From positions 15,190,001 to 15,254,000 of the forward strand of contig NC_091050.1 in NCBI RefSeq assembly GCF_963966145.1: 64,000 nucleotides of DNA, read 5' to 3'. Below the pieces are notes generated by a model. The model did not search any database. It saw only the letters and a list, made by a program, of their open reading frames with translations, and was not told the origin of the DNA. Source of the DNA: Tenebrio molitor. Lineage: Eukaryota > Arthropoda > Insecta > Coleoptera > Tenebrionidae. Positions within the stretch are counted from its first letter, which is position 1; each line of letters starts with the position of its first letter. Shown piece by piece: positions 10,701 to 24,548 of the stretch. A program made the translations under genes and the position numbers.

Positions 10701-13700
10701 TGGTCGCTCGGCGGCTCCGCTTGATTTTGCTCCCGACGAGACAGATCTTGGGGAGTGTTGGTGTCCTTGCTGCTCTCGCCGATCTCGTTCTTGACCGCCG
10801 CCAGTAGACTCTCGAAAGTCTGCAAGTTCCTGTGGGGTTTGACGGGGACCTCTTCGGAGCTGGTGCTCGGCATCGCGTCGTAATTCGAGGGGTTGGGGGC
10901 GTTTTCCGTTTGGACGTGGACCTCGCGGGCGCTCCGCCCTTCGCTCGGTTCCGCCTCGGGGTTGTAGTTCTGCGGGTAGATCAAGGGGTTGGGACCCATC
11001 ACGTTCAAAGACTGGGAGATGGGGTGATTGGCCTTGGCCGGCTGGCTCATCGCCAAGTCGGTGGTCCTCGTCGACAAGCTCAGTTTCGTGGGGAGCGACT
11101 CCAAGGGGTTGGTAGATACACCCCCTACAAAAAAACAAACCGAACACAACTCGTTACTCTCAAATTCCTCGTCATTAGTTTTGGCACTCACCCGTAGATG
11201 TCAGAGTGATCGGTTGTTTGGGAATTCCGAACAGATCTTCCCTCCTGGCGTTCGGCTGGAGCAAATGGGGTTGATCGGCCAAGGGTAGCGCTTCAGACAT
11301 GGGCGTTTCGAACGGATCCGGGGGCGGACACCCCAGACACAGCGTCGACTCGGACCGTTGGAAGAACGAATGCTTGCGCCCTTTCCCCGAGCCCCCTTGA
11401 AGACTCGACGAATTCAGCGTGCTGGAGATCGTCGCCAGATTCGAAACGTCTTGATCTTCCAACGACTCGGTCTCCATGGCTACCGCGATATCCTCCTCCG
11501 CTTCTTCGTTCTCGTTCTCATCTTGGTCGTTCCACAGGGGCAAAGAAAAACCTTCCCTTCTCAGATCGCTGTCGCTTCTGTCCGACGACCCCGACCGCAT
11601 GAAGTAGATGAGAGCGTCGAAGACGTAAGCCACGTGTTTCAGAGCCGAAACGTCCAAGATGGGCAGAGAGTCGAGGTGTTCGTTGTTGTGGGCCCGCATC
11701 AACGACAGGCAGTACGACAAGAACTCGCGCCTCGCGGCGTGGGCGTCCACGCTGTCCCTCTCCGGCCTGGTGCGACTGCTCTCGACGTTGGTGGTGAAAC
11801 CGACGAGGCGCGTGCCGGAACTGCCCGAGATGGTGTGACCTCGATGTCCCGACCGGAGGCTGCTCGAGCTGTTGCCTGTAACTGAAACGCGAAGTCAGAA
11901 GGAGTGTCGCCCCGGGGCGAGGGTTAGTAGGCGGGAAAGTCAGAGGGTGAGACGAGTAACACAGAAACAAGCCAAAGAACCTAATGAAGCCAAAGTGCTC
12001 GCGGGCTGATTGCGGTGCGCACCTCCTGCACTAATCCCCGTGTTGAGGGGGTGTCCGGGACTGGAGGGGTCCAAGGAGTTGGTGAGGGAGGCGCCGAACT
12101 TGAGCTGCGCCTCGGTGGCGTCCATCACCGTCAACAACCAATCCCACGTCGGTTTCAGACGAAACTCCAAATATATCTGAGGAACGAACCAAATTAAGTA
12201 AGACACCAGTGTTGTCAGCTCATCGATTACCGACCTGTATGTTGTAGATGTCGTCTTGGGACACTTCCATGTGCGCCACCGTCGACAAGGCCTGGTTCAG
12301 ATCGGGCATCGACGACAGCAAATCTGTGATCTGACGTATGATGGCGCCTGCAATCACGAAATTGTGAAAATTCGTTCGCGAAGGATCGTGAACGTCGTCG
12401 TACCGAAAGCCCTGGCCAAAGAACTGGCCGACGTCGACATGGCGACAGGTTCAGAACTGGCTGCAACGGCCGTACTTCCTGTTGTAGAACGTCTTAACGA
12501 ACTGGGGTCAATAAAAACTAAATTAGAACCGTTGGCCAATCGGACCCCCGCCGATCTGCTTGCTTCACGTGACCGTATGGCCCACTGCATATTCTGCGGG
12601 GCCAGATTGCTCCTTTGTCCGTGGCCGGTCGTATTGCTGTAACGGCTTCTTTCATAGACAATAATCAGAGTAATGAGAACACAAACACAACACTAAATAA
12701 GAGCCAATAATATCAAAATAATAAAGAATCGAGTCAACTCAATAGAACTTTTGAATCGTTACGAAACTGTCAAAGAATGAGTGATTTACCTCCTCCGTTC
12801 GAGCTGTTCGTCGGTGAGGGTGTAATCCTCGGTGTCCTGTTCGTCGGTCTCGCCCGCTTCGCTCTCCTCCTCCTCCTGCTGGCTCGACTCACCGCTCTCG
12901 TCTTCCGGGAACAGCAGCATACCTCCTGATAAGTTAAGTAGAGTGCAAACATACACGTGCACCAGTCACCCATCTCTCCCGCTCGCTCACTCGAAACTCC
13001 ACACTTACCGGTATCGGACCCCGCCGTGGCTCCCGTCTGCACCGACCTCTGTGCAGACGCGGCGTCCTGGTTGCTGTGGTTGTCGTCGCTGTCGGACTCG
13101 GTCTCGGCGAGGAGGTCCAGTTCTGGATCGCTCTCTTCCCCTTGAATGCCGCGACTCTCCTGCTGGTACGGAGCGGCCTCCACCGTCTCGTTCTCGTTAA
13201 GGGACGATTGCCGCACGGTGATCGGCAGTTCACGGTCCGCCGGGACGTCTTCGTGTTCGGACGCGTTGTCGTCGTCGTTGTCGATCGCCATACTCTCGCC
13301 GTCGTTAACGTTGTTCAGAAGATCTCTCGCGTTGGCGGCGGCTCTGCGCACCGCCTCCGCCAGAAACGGGAATCTCGGCATCGACGAGGAGCCGGCGCCC
13401 GATCTCGAACTGCCCGACGGAGCCAGGGGATCCACCAGAAACAACTCCTCCGAGCCCTGAAACAATCTCGGTTACTCCTTGCGACTCCAGTGCCGGTCGG
13501 ACGTACGTTCAGGATGTCGTTTGCAGAAGTGGCCAGAGAAAACGGTGCTGTGGGTCTCGCCACTCCCAATCTGACCGGCGCCATGATCGCGTCGGCGCTC
13601 TCGCACAACTCTTCGATCGACAGCTTCGACAGAGATTGGAATATTTTTCTGCACTTGGTCAGAGGTTGGTTCTGATTGCTCAAGCTCCTGCGCTTCGTCG

Positions 13701-16700
13701 AATTCGGCGCCATCTCTATCGTGAACACTACGAAGATTCGAACGACCGATCTGACGAAACGTCGGGAGACCATGGTGGCGTACTGGGCCTGCTTCGCATC
13801 CGGATTCTTCATCTCCCTGATGAGAGTCTCCAGTAAAACGTCGATCACCATCTGACATTTGACCAAGAAACACAAGGAAAACTTGTCCAAGAGGGCGGTG
13901 CCGGTCTGTTTGGAAACGTAAGGCTGGTCGGTGAACTGGGTCTCGGAGACGTCTCTGGTTCCGGACATGATCATGCTCTGGACAGCTTTCCAGTCCCCTA
14001 GGAGGCACTCCAGAGCCTTGCGGCTGAATCGAGGCGGTTCCAAGTCGTGCTCCGGCATGTCAGTCTCGACTGAAACGAACACGATAGAAAAGAAAACAAA
14101 TTAGTTTGGACGGTGCGAGAAAAACAAATAGGCTCACTGTCTGACGATGGGGTTTTGTTTCGGGAATTGGCCGACGCCGTCCTGGGTCTCGTGTGTCTGA
14201 ACTGTCTCTGTTCCTGGTTCTGACGTCCGACCGTCTGCACCAGGAAAAGCAGGATGCTCTCGCCTCTCGAGTTGGGGAGGCACACCAGGTCGGTCTCTTT
14301 GACCAGACGCATCAAAAGCTCGTATCTTACCGCTTGATTTCCCATTATTAGAGCTTTACACTTGCACTTCTCCCAGCAGTCGCAGTAAGCTGTGGGCGAG
14401 GTCCTCTTCAGCTTGCAGTCGTGTCCTTTGTGGCAGACTCTCGCGCACTCGGTGCAGCAGCACAAGGTTCCGGTGAGGCCGCAGGTGCGGCACTCGAAAA
14501 TGTCCTGGTTGATGTGTTCGGCGCCGGTCCACGTGAAGCTGCACGTGTCGTTGCAGCACAACACGTGCAACGGCGAGTGGTCCGGGTTCGACCCTTTGGG
14601 AAAAATCATCTCTTCTCTCTCTTGCCGTGTCCCCAAGCGTACGATCCTTTCGAAGATCTCCAGAGCGGCGGGATAGCTCCTGGAGGAGACCGCCAGCATG
14701 AAGGGCGTCTGTCCTTGCGCGTCCCTAAACCACGAACGAACAAATCGATCGACTCTTTTACGTCTAGATTGTTACTTACTTGGCGCACAAGAGCTCGATC
14801 AGGTGGGGCTCCAAAGCCGCCGAATCGTAGAGCAAAGCGTGCAAGATCTGCATCGCATTCGAACGCCTCTCCACGGGATCCACGACGAGATTGGTCGGCG
14901 CGTTGTTGCTGTTGCCGCCGCCTTTGTTCGCGGCGCTGCTTCCCAATCCCATCAGACTGTCCTCGTCGCCCGAGGTGACGTCGAACGATTCCGGCGCCCA
15001 GCTGTGCGTCGGCAGTTGTTCTTCTTGCACGAAACTGTGCTGATCTGCGGGGTTAGAATTGTTGAGTTCGCGTTCTCTACGCACACTCCTGTGCATCATA
15101 TCGCGGAGCGTAACGGATCGGGGGCCCACGGCGTTCGTTATCGCATCGATACAATCCAGACCCGGATTCGATGCAGCTTTTGACGTTTCTGTAAACATCG
15201 TCCCACAAGAGTCAGGGGGCTACCACATCGATTGGGGGCAACACACAAATCCGATACGCTCCCAGACTCGGATCGGGAGTTTTGAAACGGGAAACTCACC
15301 GTTCTCGCTGTCCTTGTTGGACGTGGGCGTGCACATGTTGACGACAGCGTGGAAGATGTTCCTGTTGCCGTCGCACCTCTCGTTCAGGATGTTCGGGACC
15401 GAGGAACCGTTCGATTCTGCAATCGGCAAGACTGTAAGTCGTAGGAGAAGAACCGATGAAAAATCGACTCACTCATGTCGGTGTCCAGTTGGGCCAGGAC
15501 TTGTCTGACCCCGTCGATGTCGCAACGGAGAATTTTGGGCATCAGGAGTTGCTGTTCGAGGGCGAACACCACGATCGCCACTTGATTCTTCATGTTGAGA
15601 CCAGTACCGGACAGTCCGAAGGTGCCGGCGGTCAGACACTTGACCGGGGGCAGATCAAGACACTGGGGGTCTCGAATCGCGTCAGCGCAGTCCTTGCTCA
15701 AGGGGTAGATCGTGCTGTTGCCGTCTCTGAGGATCAAAATCGTCTCGGAACTCTCGCCGGCGCATATCAAGTTGATCAGGTTGGGGTAGAGCCCCATGAA
15801 GGAGGCCGTGTCACTGGGGAAAGGATTGTCTTGTTCGACTCGTCCGCTGCTGACGTTGTACACAACGTAACTCAACTTGGTGCCGTTGCGCACTATGGCG
15901 TGGATGCCCTGACCGTCGATCGCTATCGTCAAGATCTGATTGCCGTTGTCCGAAATCTGGATCCTGCGCGGAGTCTTCTGGAAACAATCTGGAACGCGCG
16001 AATTCGACGACGACTTGATCACCTGCAACACACCTCGTGTAGACTTCACTCCCTTCTTCGACCCGCATACCTGAAGGTCGTCCTTGCGCATCAGTCTGCA
16101 ATCTTGGAATATGTCGTCTGCGTCCTTGGAATCGCGATCTCTGGAATGTCCGCTGGGAAACCTGACGGCGGCGTAGGCACCGTCAACTTTCAAAACGCGA
16201 CCCGCCGGAACGCTCCTAACATCTTCAACGAAGATGACGTTCCTCAAGAGCCACTCCTCTTCGTCTTTCCTTTGTTCGGTTCCGGTGTCGGAACCCGAGA
16301 CGGTCATGCGCTTTTGTCGCTCTGAAACACAAATAGAAATCAGATCGGAACGAGAAGAGATCGGCGTCGTACTGTGACTGTTGGTGATGCTGCCTGTGTC
16401 GCTGCAGGTGCTGGAGGCGGGCGACGGCGGCGGAGGCATGTCCAACCTGTCGGCGTTTTCTTTGTTCGACGAGCTTTTGCTCGACAGATTCGCTGGAAAA
16501 AGTTCAAAGTCGTAAATAACGGATGACACGTCTTCGTCGCAATCTGACAGATAAAAGAAAAATGTGTATCAGAAAGACTAAATTTTTTATCATATTAGAT
16601 CATTATTAATGGGCAATTTTCATCATGGATACAGTAAACTCCGTTTACGAACTGTCGGTTCGTTGTGTAAATATAAACGGCGACTGTGACTACGTTTCGT

Positions 16701-19700
16701 GATCGTTGGAGCAACTTCAACCGTTTGCGACCAATGACAAGGAAATGTAGCGTCGCGAAAAACATCATTTTAGAGCTCTTTTGATGATTACCAGCAGTGC
16801 CTATACGTGATACAAGAAGTTTGGTTGACGAGAGGGCGTCCCTATCGAGTGATGATGCACCATCTCGGAACGTTTTCGTTGGCCGAAGCGCAGCGGCGCA
16901 AATCACTGGAGAGAATGCGTTTTACAGAACAGCTGACAAAATTGCAAAAAAAGAAAACATCAAACAATAGACCTCAACACTGCGCACCTCGCACACATGC
17001 GCTATTCAACATTTAGACGACCAAAGTAGGTTCTCGGACTCGTCCCTGCTTCGGCTCTCGACTCGAAAGTGAAACGCGGGCGTGCCCAAAAATCCACTTC
17101 GATTTTAGGCGCGGTCACAAAAATCATGCTCTTAGAAACTCGTCATGGCGTTTTTTTGATTCTTTATTTTTTTGGTAAACCGGACTTTACTGTACTATTC
17201 TAATAAATTCCAAGCCAAAATTGACTTACATAACCCGCTCGGGCCCGGCACGCTAGCGTCTCTACTTTTATCGGAACTCAAGGTACCGTTAGTTTGCACG
17301 TTGATGATCTTGAACGTGCAGGTGTCGCTCAGCGTCCACGCTGCGTTTTGCAACTGACCGACTTTCGGTACCCCTGCGGCGACGGTGAAACCTATGGCGC
17401 CCGCCTGGTACATCGGGCTGTTTTTCATGCAGACCTGCGACCCGGTCACGATCTCCGACTGGTTACTGGAGGGTCTTTGCTTGCGACACTTCGTCCTGTA
17501 CTTCTCCCACAGCCTCTTCCGCTGGGCGAACGGCAGAACTCCCCTGCACACGACAATCATAGAAATCGATCCTCCCGCTCGCGCCTTTCTCTTACCACCA
17601 GTAGAGGGCCCCACTCTCCAGCTTGGCCACCGTGTACAGTGGACACGTGTACAGCGACGTGATCTTGTCGGTCTGGAATTCCGAATAGGCTTGTGCGGAA
17701 TGTTCCAATTTGGCGGCGGCGGGAGCCAACAGTTCGTCGAGCCAAGTGGCCACCTTCCCATTTTCCGTCGCGACGGAACAACGAGTCGAACACGCTGACA
17801 GATGGACAACCTTCTCGCCCATCAGGCTCAAAGGAACGGTCTTGGGATGGTGGATGTTCGAGTTCTGGAAAACACTTTTCAAAATGGCGCCAATTCGAGA
17901 AACGACGCTTCACCTCTGGGTGTCTGTAGGGCTCCGAATCGTTCCACCGCCACTGGAAAATCTGTCCGTTCGTCGACAAAGCGATCAGTTCGGAGTAGAG
18001 ACTCGCAATCTGCACGAATTTTGGCGCGGACTCCGGCCAGAACTCCAAATCGTCGGAAATCCAAAGAGGACAAGCGTTGTCCTTCTTCTTGTGATCTAGA
18101 TAGAACATTTCGGGTTTGTAGCGACGTAAAAATCTGGAGTTGATACCAACCTGAATCTTTCTCGTACGGATTCTCTCTGAGGGCCGTTTCGAGCCACCTC
18201 CTCGGCCCGAAGTACTGCCTGTCGCGCCACCTCGAGAAATTCTCCCTGTCCCTGTCCGAGTTGGAGCTGTTGTTGGGGGGCGCGTCCCTATCGGCCAATC
18301 GACTTCGACCGCTGCCGCGACTGTTAAGGAAGCTTGTTTGAGCAAAGTCAAACATTTCCAAATAAAGTTAGTCAAAATGCAAAAAAAAAGAAAAACAAAC
18401 AAAAATAAAAGACTAGCAAGAATTGTTAACGAAGCGTCTAGACAGAACAAGAAGCCTAAGAGGGACAGAAGCGCGACGGCTTTTCTTACTTCCTGATTCC
18501 GGAATATCCGAACATGTCCTCGGAAAACATCGCGTCCGCGTCGATGATGACGGAGTGGTCGGTGTGGAAACCTCCGTCGAGGAGCGAAATCAGATCTTCG
18601 GGGACGTACGAGTCGGCGGCGTCGTCGCCTTCCTCGCCCTCTTCGTCGTCGCGCGAGAGGAGGTTGTTGACGGCGAGGTTGACATCGAGGTTGGTGCGTT
18701 GCAACTCGCGTATTATCAAGTTCCTGCTCTTGCCCTGGAGGACGACCTGGGCCTGAGAGACGAGTTCCTCTGGGACGTAGGGCGCCGGCACAGTCACCAT
18801 GGGGCGGCCGCTGCTCGAGCTGCTGGTGCCGATGATGACCGGGGCGCCGCGACCACCTACCCAACAAACAAAAAAATCCCGATTTGTATTTTTTTAATTG
18901 CGACCACGTCTGGACCGGAATCGGAATGATTGCGATTCTCGTGGAGCGTGACGACTTACCGCTGTTGCTGCCGCCGCGGATAGCCGTGTTGGACCGCATG
19001 ATCCTCGCCCTCGTCCGCGGCATTTGCCTGCCGCTGCCGGTGGGTTTGCTGCTGCCGCCCCCGCCGGCGCCGCCGCTGCCCGAACCCCCGGTGGCGCCCC
19101 CGCCGGAACTGCGCAACAACCAAGATCTTGGTTGTATAAATGAAACGTTTTAAATAATGAGGGTACTGCACCAAAGGACATCGCACCAATGAGCGACGAC
19201 TGCACCGTGTCGATGCGAATTTTCGATACTCACTTTTTCGTTGAGTCATTCTTGCTCAGGTCCAGTCTGTCGGAGAGGACGTTGTAGGAGACGCGGCACA
19301 CCCGGCCGTCGTCCAACAAGAGCGCTATGTACGTGGGGCCGAGACAAATTTTTTTGATGCCGCTGCGTAGACTTGCTAGTCCTGGGTGCGTGTTATGTCC
19401 AAGTCTGTTAATTCTATCAGCTACTTCTTTCAGTCTGGAAAGAGCGAGAGGCTGCGTGAAAAGGCGTGTCGAGTGTTGCGTGTGTCGGGAAAGGAGAGCT
19501 TATGCAACGATCGTGCGGAGGAATTCGCTCGATAGCCAGTCTGTCCGAAAATTTTCCAGAAGCCACCCAGGTCGCATCGGCTCTATCGCTCCGTCTAGAG
19601 CGACGCGAGCCGAGCGTTTCTGGAGGTTTCCACGAACAAAGACCTCGACGGGAGTGTCATCGGTTCCGTTCTCCATTTTTAACAAATGCAATTGCTCGTC

Positions 19701-19816
19701 CATGGAAAATGGAGGAAGAGTCGAGAACGAAGGGAAACGTTCGCACTGCCTCACCTGTCATTGAATTGCTCCTCGTTCCCCGGTAAAGGATGAACGACGT
19801 ATTGCAAAGACGACAT
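7738..19816 (-). CDS. hyd: E3 ubiquitin-protein ligase hyd/UBR5 (HECT type, UBR-box)
   Basis: A large multi-exon minus-strand gene starts at 19816 (MSSLQYVVHPLPGNEEQFND) and stops at 7738 (ends KTKNFGFV). Regions in protein order: a UBA domain at 18490-18856 (YVPEELVSQAQ...NLAVNNLLSRDD); an RCC1-like N-terminal region with exons at about 17230-18320; a UBR-box, Cys/His-rich, at about 14340-14570 (ECRTCGLTG, CCTECARVCHKGHDC, YCDCWEKCKCK); an acidic region around 12790-13300; an MLLE/PABC domain at about 8930-9090 (ITGMLLELSPAQLLLLL); and a C-terminal HECT domain at about 7738-8780. The active-site cysteine lies in LPTANTCISRLY. UBR5 proteins ubiquitinate nuclear and cytoplasmic substrates, including N-degrons. 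Drosophila hyd controls imaginal disc growth. All characteristic domains are present, so the gene looks functional. The exon list is partial; full length (family about 2,800 aa) was not counted. Confidence 0.95.
16632..17192. mobile_element. TA-flanked inverted-repeat MITE in a hyd intron
   Basis: The ends are CAGTAAACTCCGTTTAC (16632) and, inverted at 17192, CAGTAAAGTCCGGTTTAC, both bordered by TA. The element is about 561 bp long and fills most of the hyd intron between the exons at 16373-16492 and 17230-17543. The CAGTA terminus and TA duplication suggest a non-autonomous Tc1/mariner/pogo-superfamily element. No transposase reading frame is recognisable. Confidence 0.65.
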
Positions 19817-20180
19817 CGCTTTAAAAACACTTATCACAACTTTATTATTGTAAAATTAATCGAAAAGCTACCGCAAATATCAACACATTCTACTTCCAAA
19901 CCGAGAAACATTCGCCATGTTTTCGGGTTTTGGCTTGAGTGACGCGAAGCTAGTTGCGCAACGCCACCGGCTGAGTTTGACAGACAAAAACACCAACGTG
20001 AAGTTGGCGCCCCGCCAAAAACAAAATTCGCAAAAACGATCCCGACTCCCCCAAACCTAATTCACCTAATCAAAATTCGAGTCCCACTCTAACCGGTGCA
20101 CTTAAACTTAATTTTTTTTATACAAGCACGACACCCATTAGATGAGTGCCGCAGTCGGTCACCATGAGTCACAGGTGAGT
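19817..20180. promoter_or_regulatory. hyd upstream region with a candidate plus-strand first exon
   Basis: This is the DNA just upstream of the hyd start. On the plus strand a short exon-like segment, 20142-20174, runs from an ATG (MSAAVGHHESQ) to a strong donor (CACAG|GTGAGT). It could be a 5' exon of the Cdep gene transcribed divergently from hyd. Joined to the acceptor at 32354 it makes only a short upstream ORF; joined to 34447 it would keep frame but lose the first FERM strand. Both uses are speculative. Confidence 0.3.
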
Positions 20181-22949
20181 TTCCAAATTTCGTTTTAAAT
20201 CGTGCAATCGAAACCGATCAGTCGCAAGACACGAATCGTAGGAACGTCTCCATTTGAAAATTGTACTACGTATTTTGGGCGCATCAAAAGTCAAAAAACT
20301 GTGTTGCCAACGCAGTTTTTGCGCGCTTATGCAACCAGCAATACGCCAAGTCGTCACCTGTTTTCCGCCTCTTTTCCAATTTCCGCGTCGGCTAAAGATG
20401 ACAAATCGCGTGGAAACGCGATCCCGCTCTAATTAAAACCAATAATTCGAAAGCATCTATCGCCGGTCGCGATTAATTGCCGCAATTAAAATTTTAATAA
20501 CAAGTCGTTCCGTCGTCGACCTTCGTATTTCGCCGGCATTCCCGCTCGTCTTTCTCGCCAGTTTGTGGACTTCAGTTGCCTTGTTATGGCAGGCGTGTCG
20601 ATGGGTGTGTGTGTTAGTGCAATAAACAATCAGTGCATTTAACTGGAGTACAAATCTGATCGTAATATGAATGTAAGTACCCCTTTCCAGCGCGCACCGA
20701 CCCTTTTCCTGCCCCTCTGTGGAAAAACACGCCGAAAAACCGAGATCAATGACCATGGGTGGGTTGTACGGCACAGATTTTTCTACGTAACGACGTGCCG
20801 CCGGTCTTCCGTCTCGCTCGGACACGCCTCGTCGGCCGATCACCTGACGCGCGGTGCGTCCTTAAAATGTTTTTTACTCTTGCGGGTTCGTCTCGATTAA
20901 TTATCGTGGTGCAAGGGGCCGAGTGCACCCCCGCCAAACCATTTTCCATTAATCCCACGCTGTTCCAGGCCTTTCCACGTCGCTCGCATGTTTGCCCCAC
21001 CGGACAGCGCACCTACTTGATTGAATGGAAGAGCACTACATTTTTCCAGTTTGTTGTTATTTGTCGCCTTGGGTAAACGTACGCTACGTAATTGTTTGCT
21101 TGTCGGCTGATTATCGTGATTTATTGGCCCCTTTCCGTTTCTGCTGCACCTAGAGCACGTTTCACCTCGTTCCAGAGGCGCCGGCGATGACGTTCAGGTG
21201 TCAACTTTGCCAGAGGCGGCTCGTCGACCGCACTCTATTTTTGGGGGGCCAAAACGCTGCCCAATCGATACACCCGAAACCGCTCTCGACTTGTCCCCTT
21301 CCCTAATTAACCAACACTTCATCTGACATTTTCCCGTCGCCCCCTCTTCGCGACAAAATTCTTCCGCGGAAGACGCCGATTCCACAGCATCGTTCCGCTC
21401 GAGTACTTCCTAGATCTGCCCCCGAATTTCCCGCTTCCCCCGATATCGCCGCCCCTCGGCTCTATTGTGCCTATGCGGCCCCAACCCCTCGCCGCTTAAT
21501 GAGCGAAATTCGCAATATCTCCAGGAATGTCTGGTGTTAAACTTGCAAGAAACACGACAGAACACACCGTAAATTGCCTCCGCCTCTCTTCAATTAGGAA
21601 GAAGCCGTGACACCCCCATATCTCGGCCTTTTTCCCTTGTTTTATTGCCTTCCATTCGCCACATTTCGGGACAGATGCGGCGCTCGTTATTTACCAAACA
21701 AATTAAAATTTTACGACTAGTGTTGTTAGTGACCATGAAAGTCGTTTATCTTCGGAATTAGCATGCCCGCTCCAATGTTCGGTGGTAATTTGTTTTTTCG
21801 TGTATGTGTGGAAACTGTTGCAGTCTAATTCACCTTTAATTCCGCGTCCTTCACCCGGATCAACGCGTTTTCCGTCGGTCCGGTGGTTCATCAGAGCGCC
21901 GGAAAAATGACACCGCTGCCGGATTAATCCGGCATGTCATTAGTCGAGGGGACACGAGAATTTCTGTTGGTTTCGAGTGCGACACGTCAGGGGTGGAAGA
22001 TGCCGGAAGGGGAACGTGCACCTGGTTGACATCGGGATTTAAACTCGTCCTAAATTATGCATTCTCAGGTCTAGGGGGAAAACGAAAAATTGGACTTTTT
22101 TTGAAATTTAAATCGACCACTTTCCGAATTACATATTTGTTTGCTGATGTAACGCACGAGCGGAAAAGTTCTTTTTTTCTGGAACACCGCTTCAGATGCG
22201 AACTCACCGAAAGTCTTACATGAATACATTCAAGACGTGTTCCTGTTTGGTGGTTGTTTTTAATAATGCACGCTAGAGTTTACGTTTTTGGTGGAAACGA
22301 CGAACTGCATCGGTACGAGCAAAAATGACTCCAGGAAGTAAATGTTGTTATGAAAGAAATGCGATTAGTAGAAAAAAAAAACAGCTGATTTGGGAAATAA
22401 ATACGTGGCTTTGTTGCGATCTATTTTTTGGAGATATCGAGAGAGAAAATATTTGATCAAGCGGAATTCGAAGTAAGATATTGACACACAAACATACATA
22501 GGTACATACGCACCGATACACAAACACACATAAACAGGATAATTTAGAAATGGGAGATTGATGCCTGATCGATTCAAGGTAATGAAACCAACTGATGTGG
22601 TTAACCAGAACCAACACAAACCATTTGCACAAAATGATCGTTTAAATTATGCACTGCGGTTGTACCGGGAATTTGTTGAAACATCCGACTGGTCTTGCAT
22701 TAGATTTGAAATCCTTGAAAGGAGCGTTCGCTGAAGGAAAAAAAAGAAGAGTCACCAGACTGGAATATCGAACTGTTGGAATGGTTCATACCGACACAAG
22801 AACTTGCAGGAGACGGTTTAATGAGGAATATGTTCTAAAAACAATTGGATTTGTGTTTGTAACTGAGGCGAGCTTTGTTGTGTATTGTTTCCACGTTCAT
22901 TGTTCGCCTGCGAGGAGGTATCGACGAATCCGGGGCCAAGGAGAGTGGT

Positions 22950-24010
22950 ACATTTGACGAGAGAATTGGAAAAATGTGAAAAGTTGGAAAGCTCATGTTG
23001 TGCGAACACACGTAATGAGAAAGTATGAGAGCTTCGATGGGAGATTATTAATCGGAGCTGCGTGCGTATCGCATATCTCAAAATAATGAGAAAAGGAAAT
23101 TTGAGGCGGGGATTCAAAGGAAAAAATTGAAAGATGCCGTTGCTGTTGCAAGAGACATGGGAGAGTATGGGAAAGCGTTCACCGGAGGAGCGTGCTCGTC
23201 ACGTGTCTTAGTAAAATGAGAAAAGAAAATTTAATGATTGAATTTAAAAATTGGAAATTTGAAAGGAAGTAGGTATGAAGAATCGTACAAGATTTGAAGC
23301 GTGAAAACGTCTTATGAGAGAGAACTGAAAAACTGCCGTCTAAGATTGTTAATGTGAGGTCGGCGTTTAATCTTTATTATCTGTTGTTATTATTAGAAAG
23401 TAAAAAAAAAATGTCTGTCTGGGATTGTTAATCAAGGCTCTGTTTTCAAATTTTAGATTGAAAATAAAAATAGAAAAGATGATGAGAAGTCAAAAGTATG
23501 GAAATTCGAAAGTTCGCTTTTCTTAGTTATCATTAAGAAAAATGAGGAAGAATGAAAAGTTGCTAGAGATTATAAATCTGAGGTTTTCGGTTATGAAAAA
23601 AAAAAAAATTGAAAATAGAAACAATTGACGTAAATTCGGAATTAGAAAGAACGAAAAGGCATTATTAATCTGAATTTGTGTTGGTCAAAAACTTTAGAAC
23701 AAATGACAAGAAGGAAACGTGGAATGAGAAAATTAAAAAGCACGCAACGAAAAAAAAACTTCTTTTTAGACTGTTAAGCAGAGTTCAGTGCTCATCACAA
23801 AGAAAAAATAAAAAGGAGAAAAAAAGAAAATTCGACGAGAATATTCAAAAGTATGTGAAGAGATTCAAAAGCTCACTTCATGAGATTGAACAAAAAAAGA
23901 CAGCTTATTTTTGCTCAACACAAGTCTCAAAAAAAAATCAACGAGGAAAATGTGAAAACTTACTTTTACACGAGAAAAAAACGGGAAATGAGATTTGTAT
24001 TAGAATTTGT
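22950..24010. repeat. Purine-rich, decayed tandem repeat
   Basis: The plus strand is strongly A/G-rich. A degenerate phrase, GATTRTTAATCNGAG, recurs near 23041, 23344, 23423, 23566, 23658 and 23767, separated by AATGAGAAAAG-like spacers. Intervals are irregular (about 80-300 bp), so this looks like an old tandem array that has drifted. A chance low-complexity tract is not excluded. Confidence 0.4.
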
Positions 24011-24165
24011 TTAAAAATGCGAATTTTGGACAATTCTCAACACAGCTAATGCATTTCCACGAGATTCGTCTGGAAGTTGTTTCGTAAAGCGTTTCCTAAA
24101 TTAATAAATTTCAAATTAATTTTTTTCTGGAAGCGATGAAATGTAATAATTTAGTTCATCCTGTG

Positions 24166-24544
24166 TATAATCTGTTTCAAAATCAAAAATTCACCACCTG
24201 TTCAATTATATTGGCAGAAAAAAGAAATCCCTAGCTTCATTTTTTTGGGTTGGCCCAACCTTCCGCCAAAATTTGACATTGAACTGTTTAGTCTTTTTAC
24301 GTAACACAAAATAATTATTATGTACAAAAACGTGGTAGGTACCATATCATAACTTTTGAGTGATATGATAAAATGAGAATAAAAAAACACGATGAATTAC
24401 GACCTAAATGACTGTCAACAGTTTTCTTTCATAACCCCACTTTTTTCTGACACTGGCAAACACACTAAAAACAAAAGTTGTCGACGTTGTCGGTTGTATT
24501 TTCGAGGTAAAATGCAGTGTTTTTTGATTTTGAAACAGATTATA
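24166..24544. mobile_element. Inverted-repeat MITE, family A copy 1
   Basis: The left arm TATAATCTGTTTCAAAATC at 24166 matches the inverted right arm ending at 24544 over about 23 bp. Internal words shared with the copy at 28906-29222 include TCACCACCTGTT near the left arm and TCGAGG(T/A)AAAATGC near the right arm. It abuts the mariner-like MITE at 24549. It is non-coding. Confidence 0.6.
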
Positions 24545-24548
24545 TGTA

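Noticed and set aside
16807..17016. Small basic open frame inside the hyd intron
   Set aside because: It lies within the MITE at 16632-17192 and does not resemble a transposase or any known protein.
22490..22545. CA-rich stretch resembling a microsatellite
   Set aside because: Too interrupted (ACACAAACATACATAG...) to call a simple repeat of interest.
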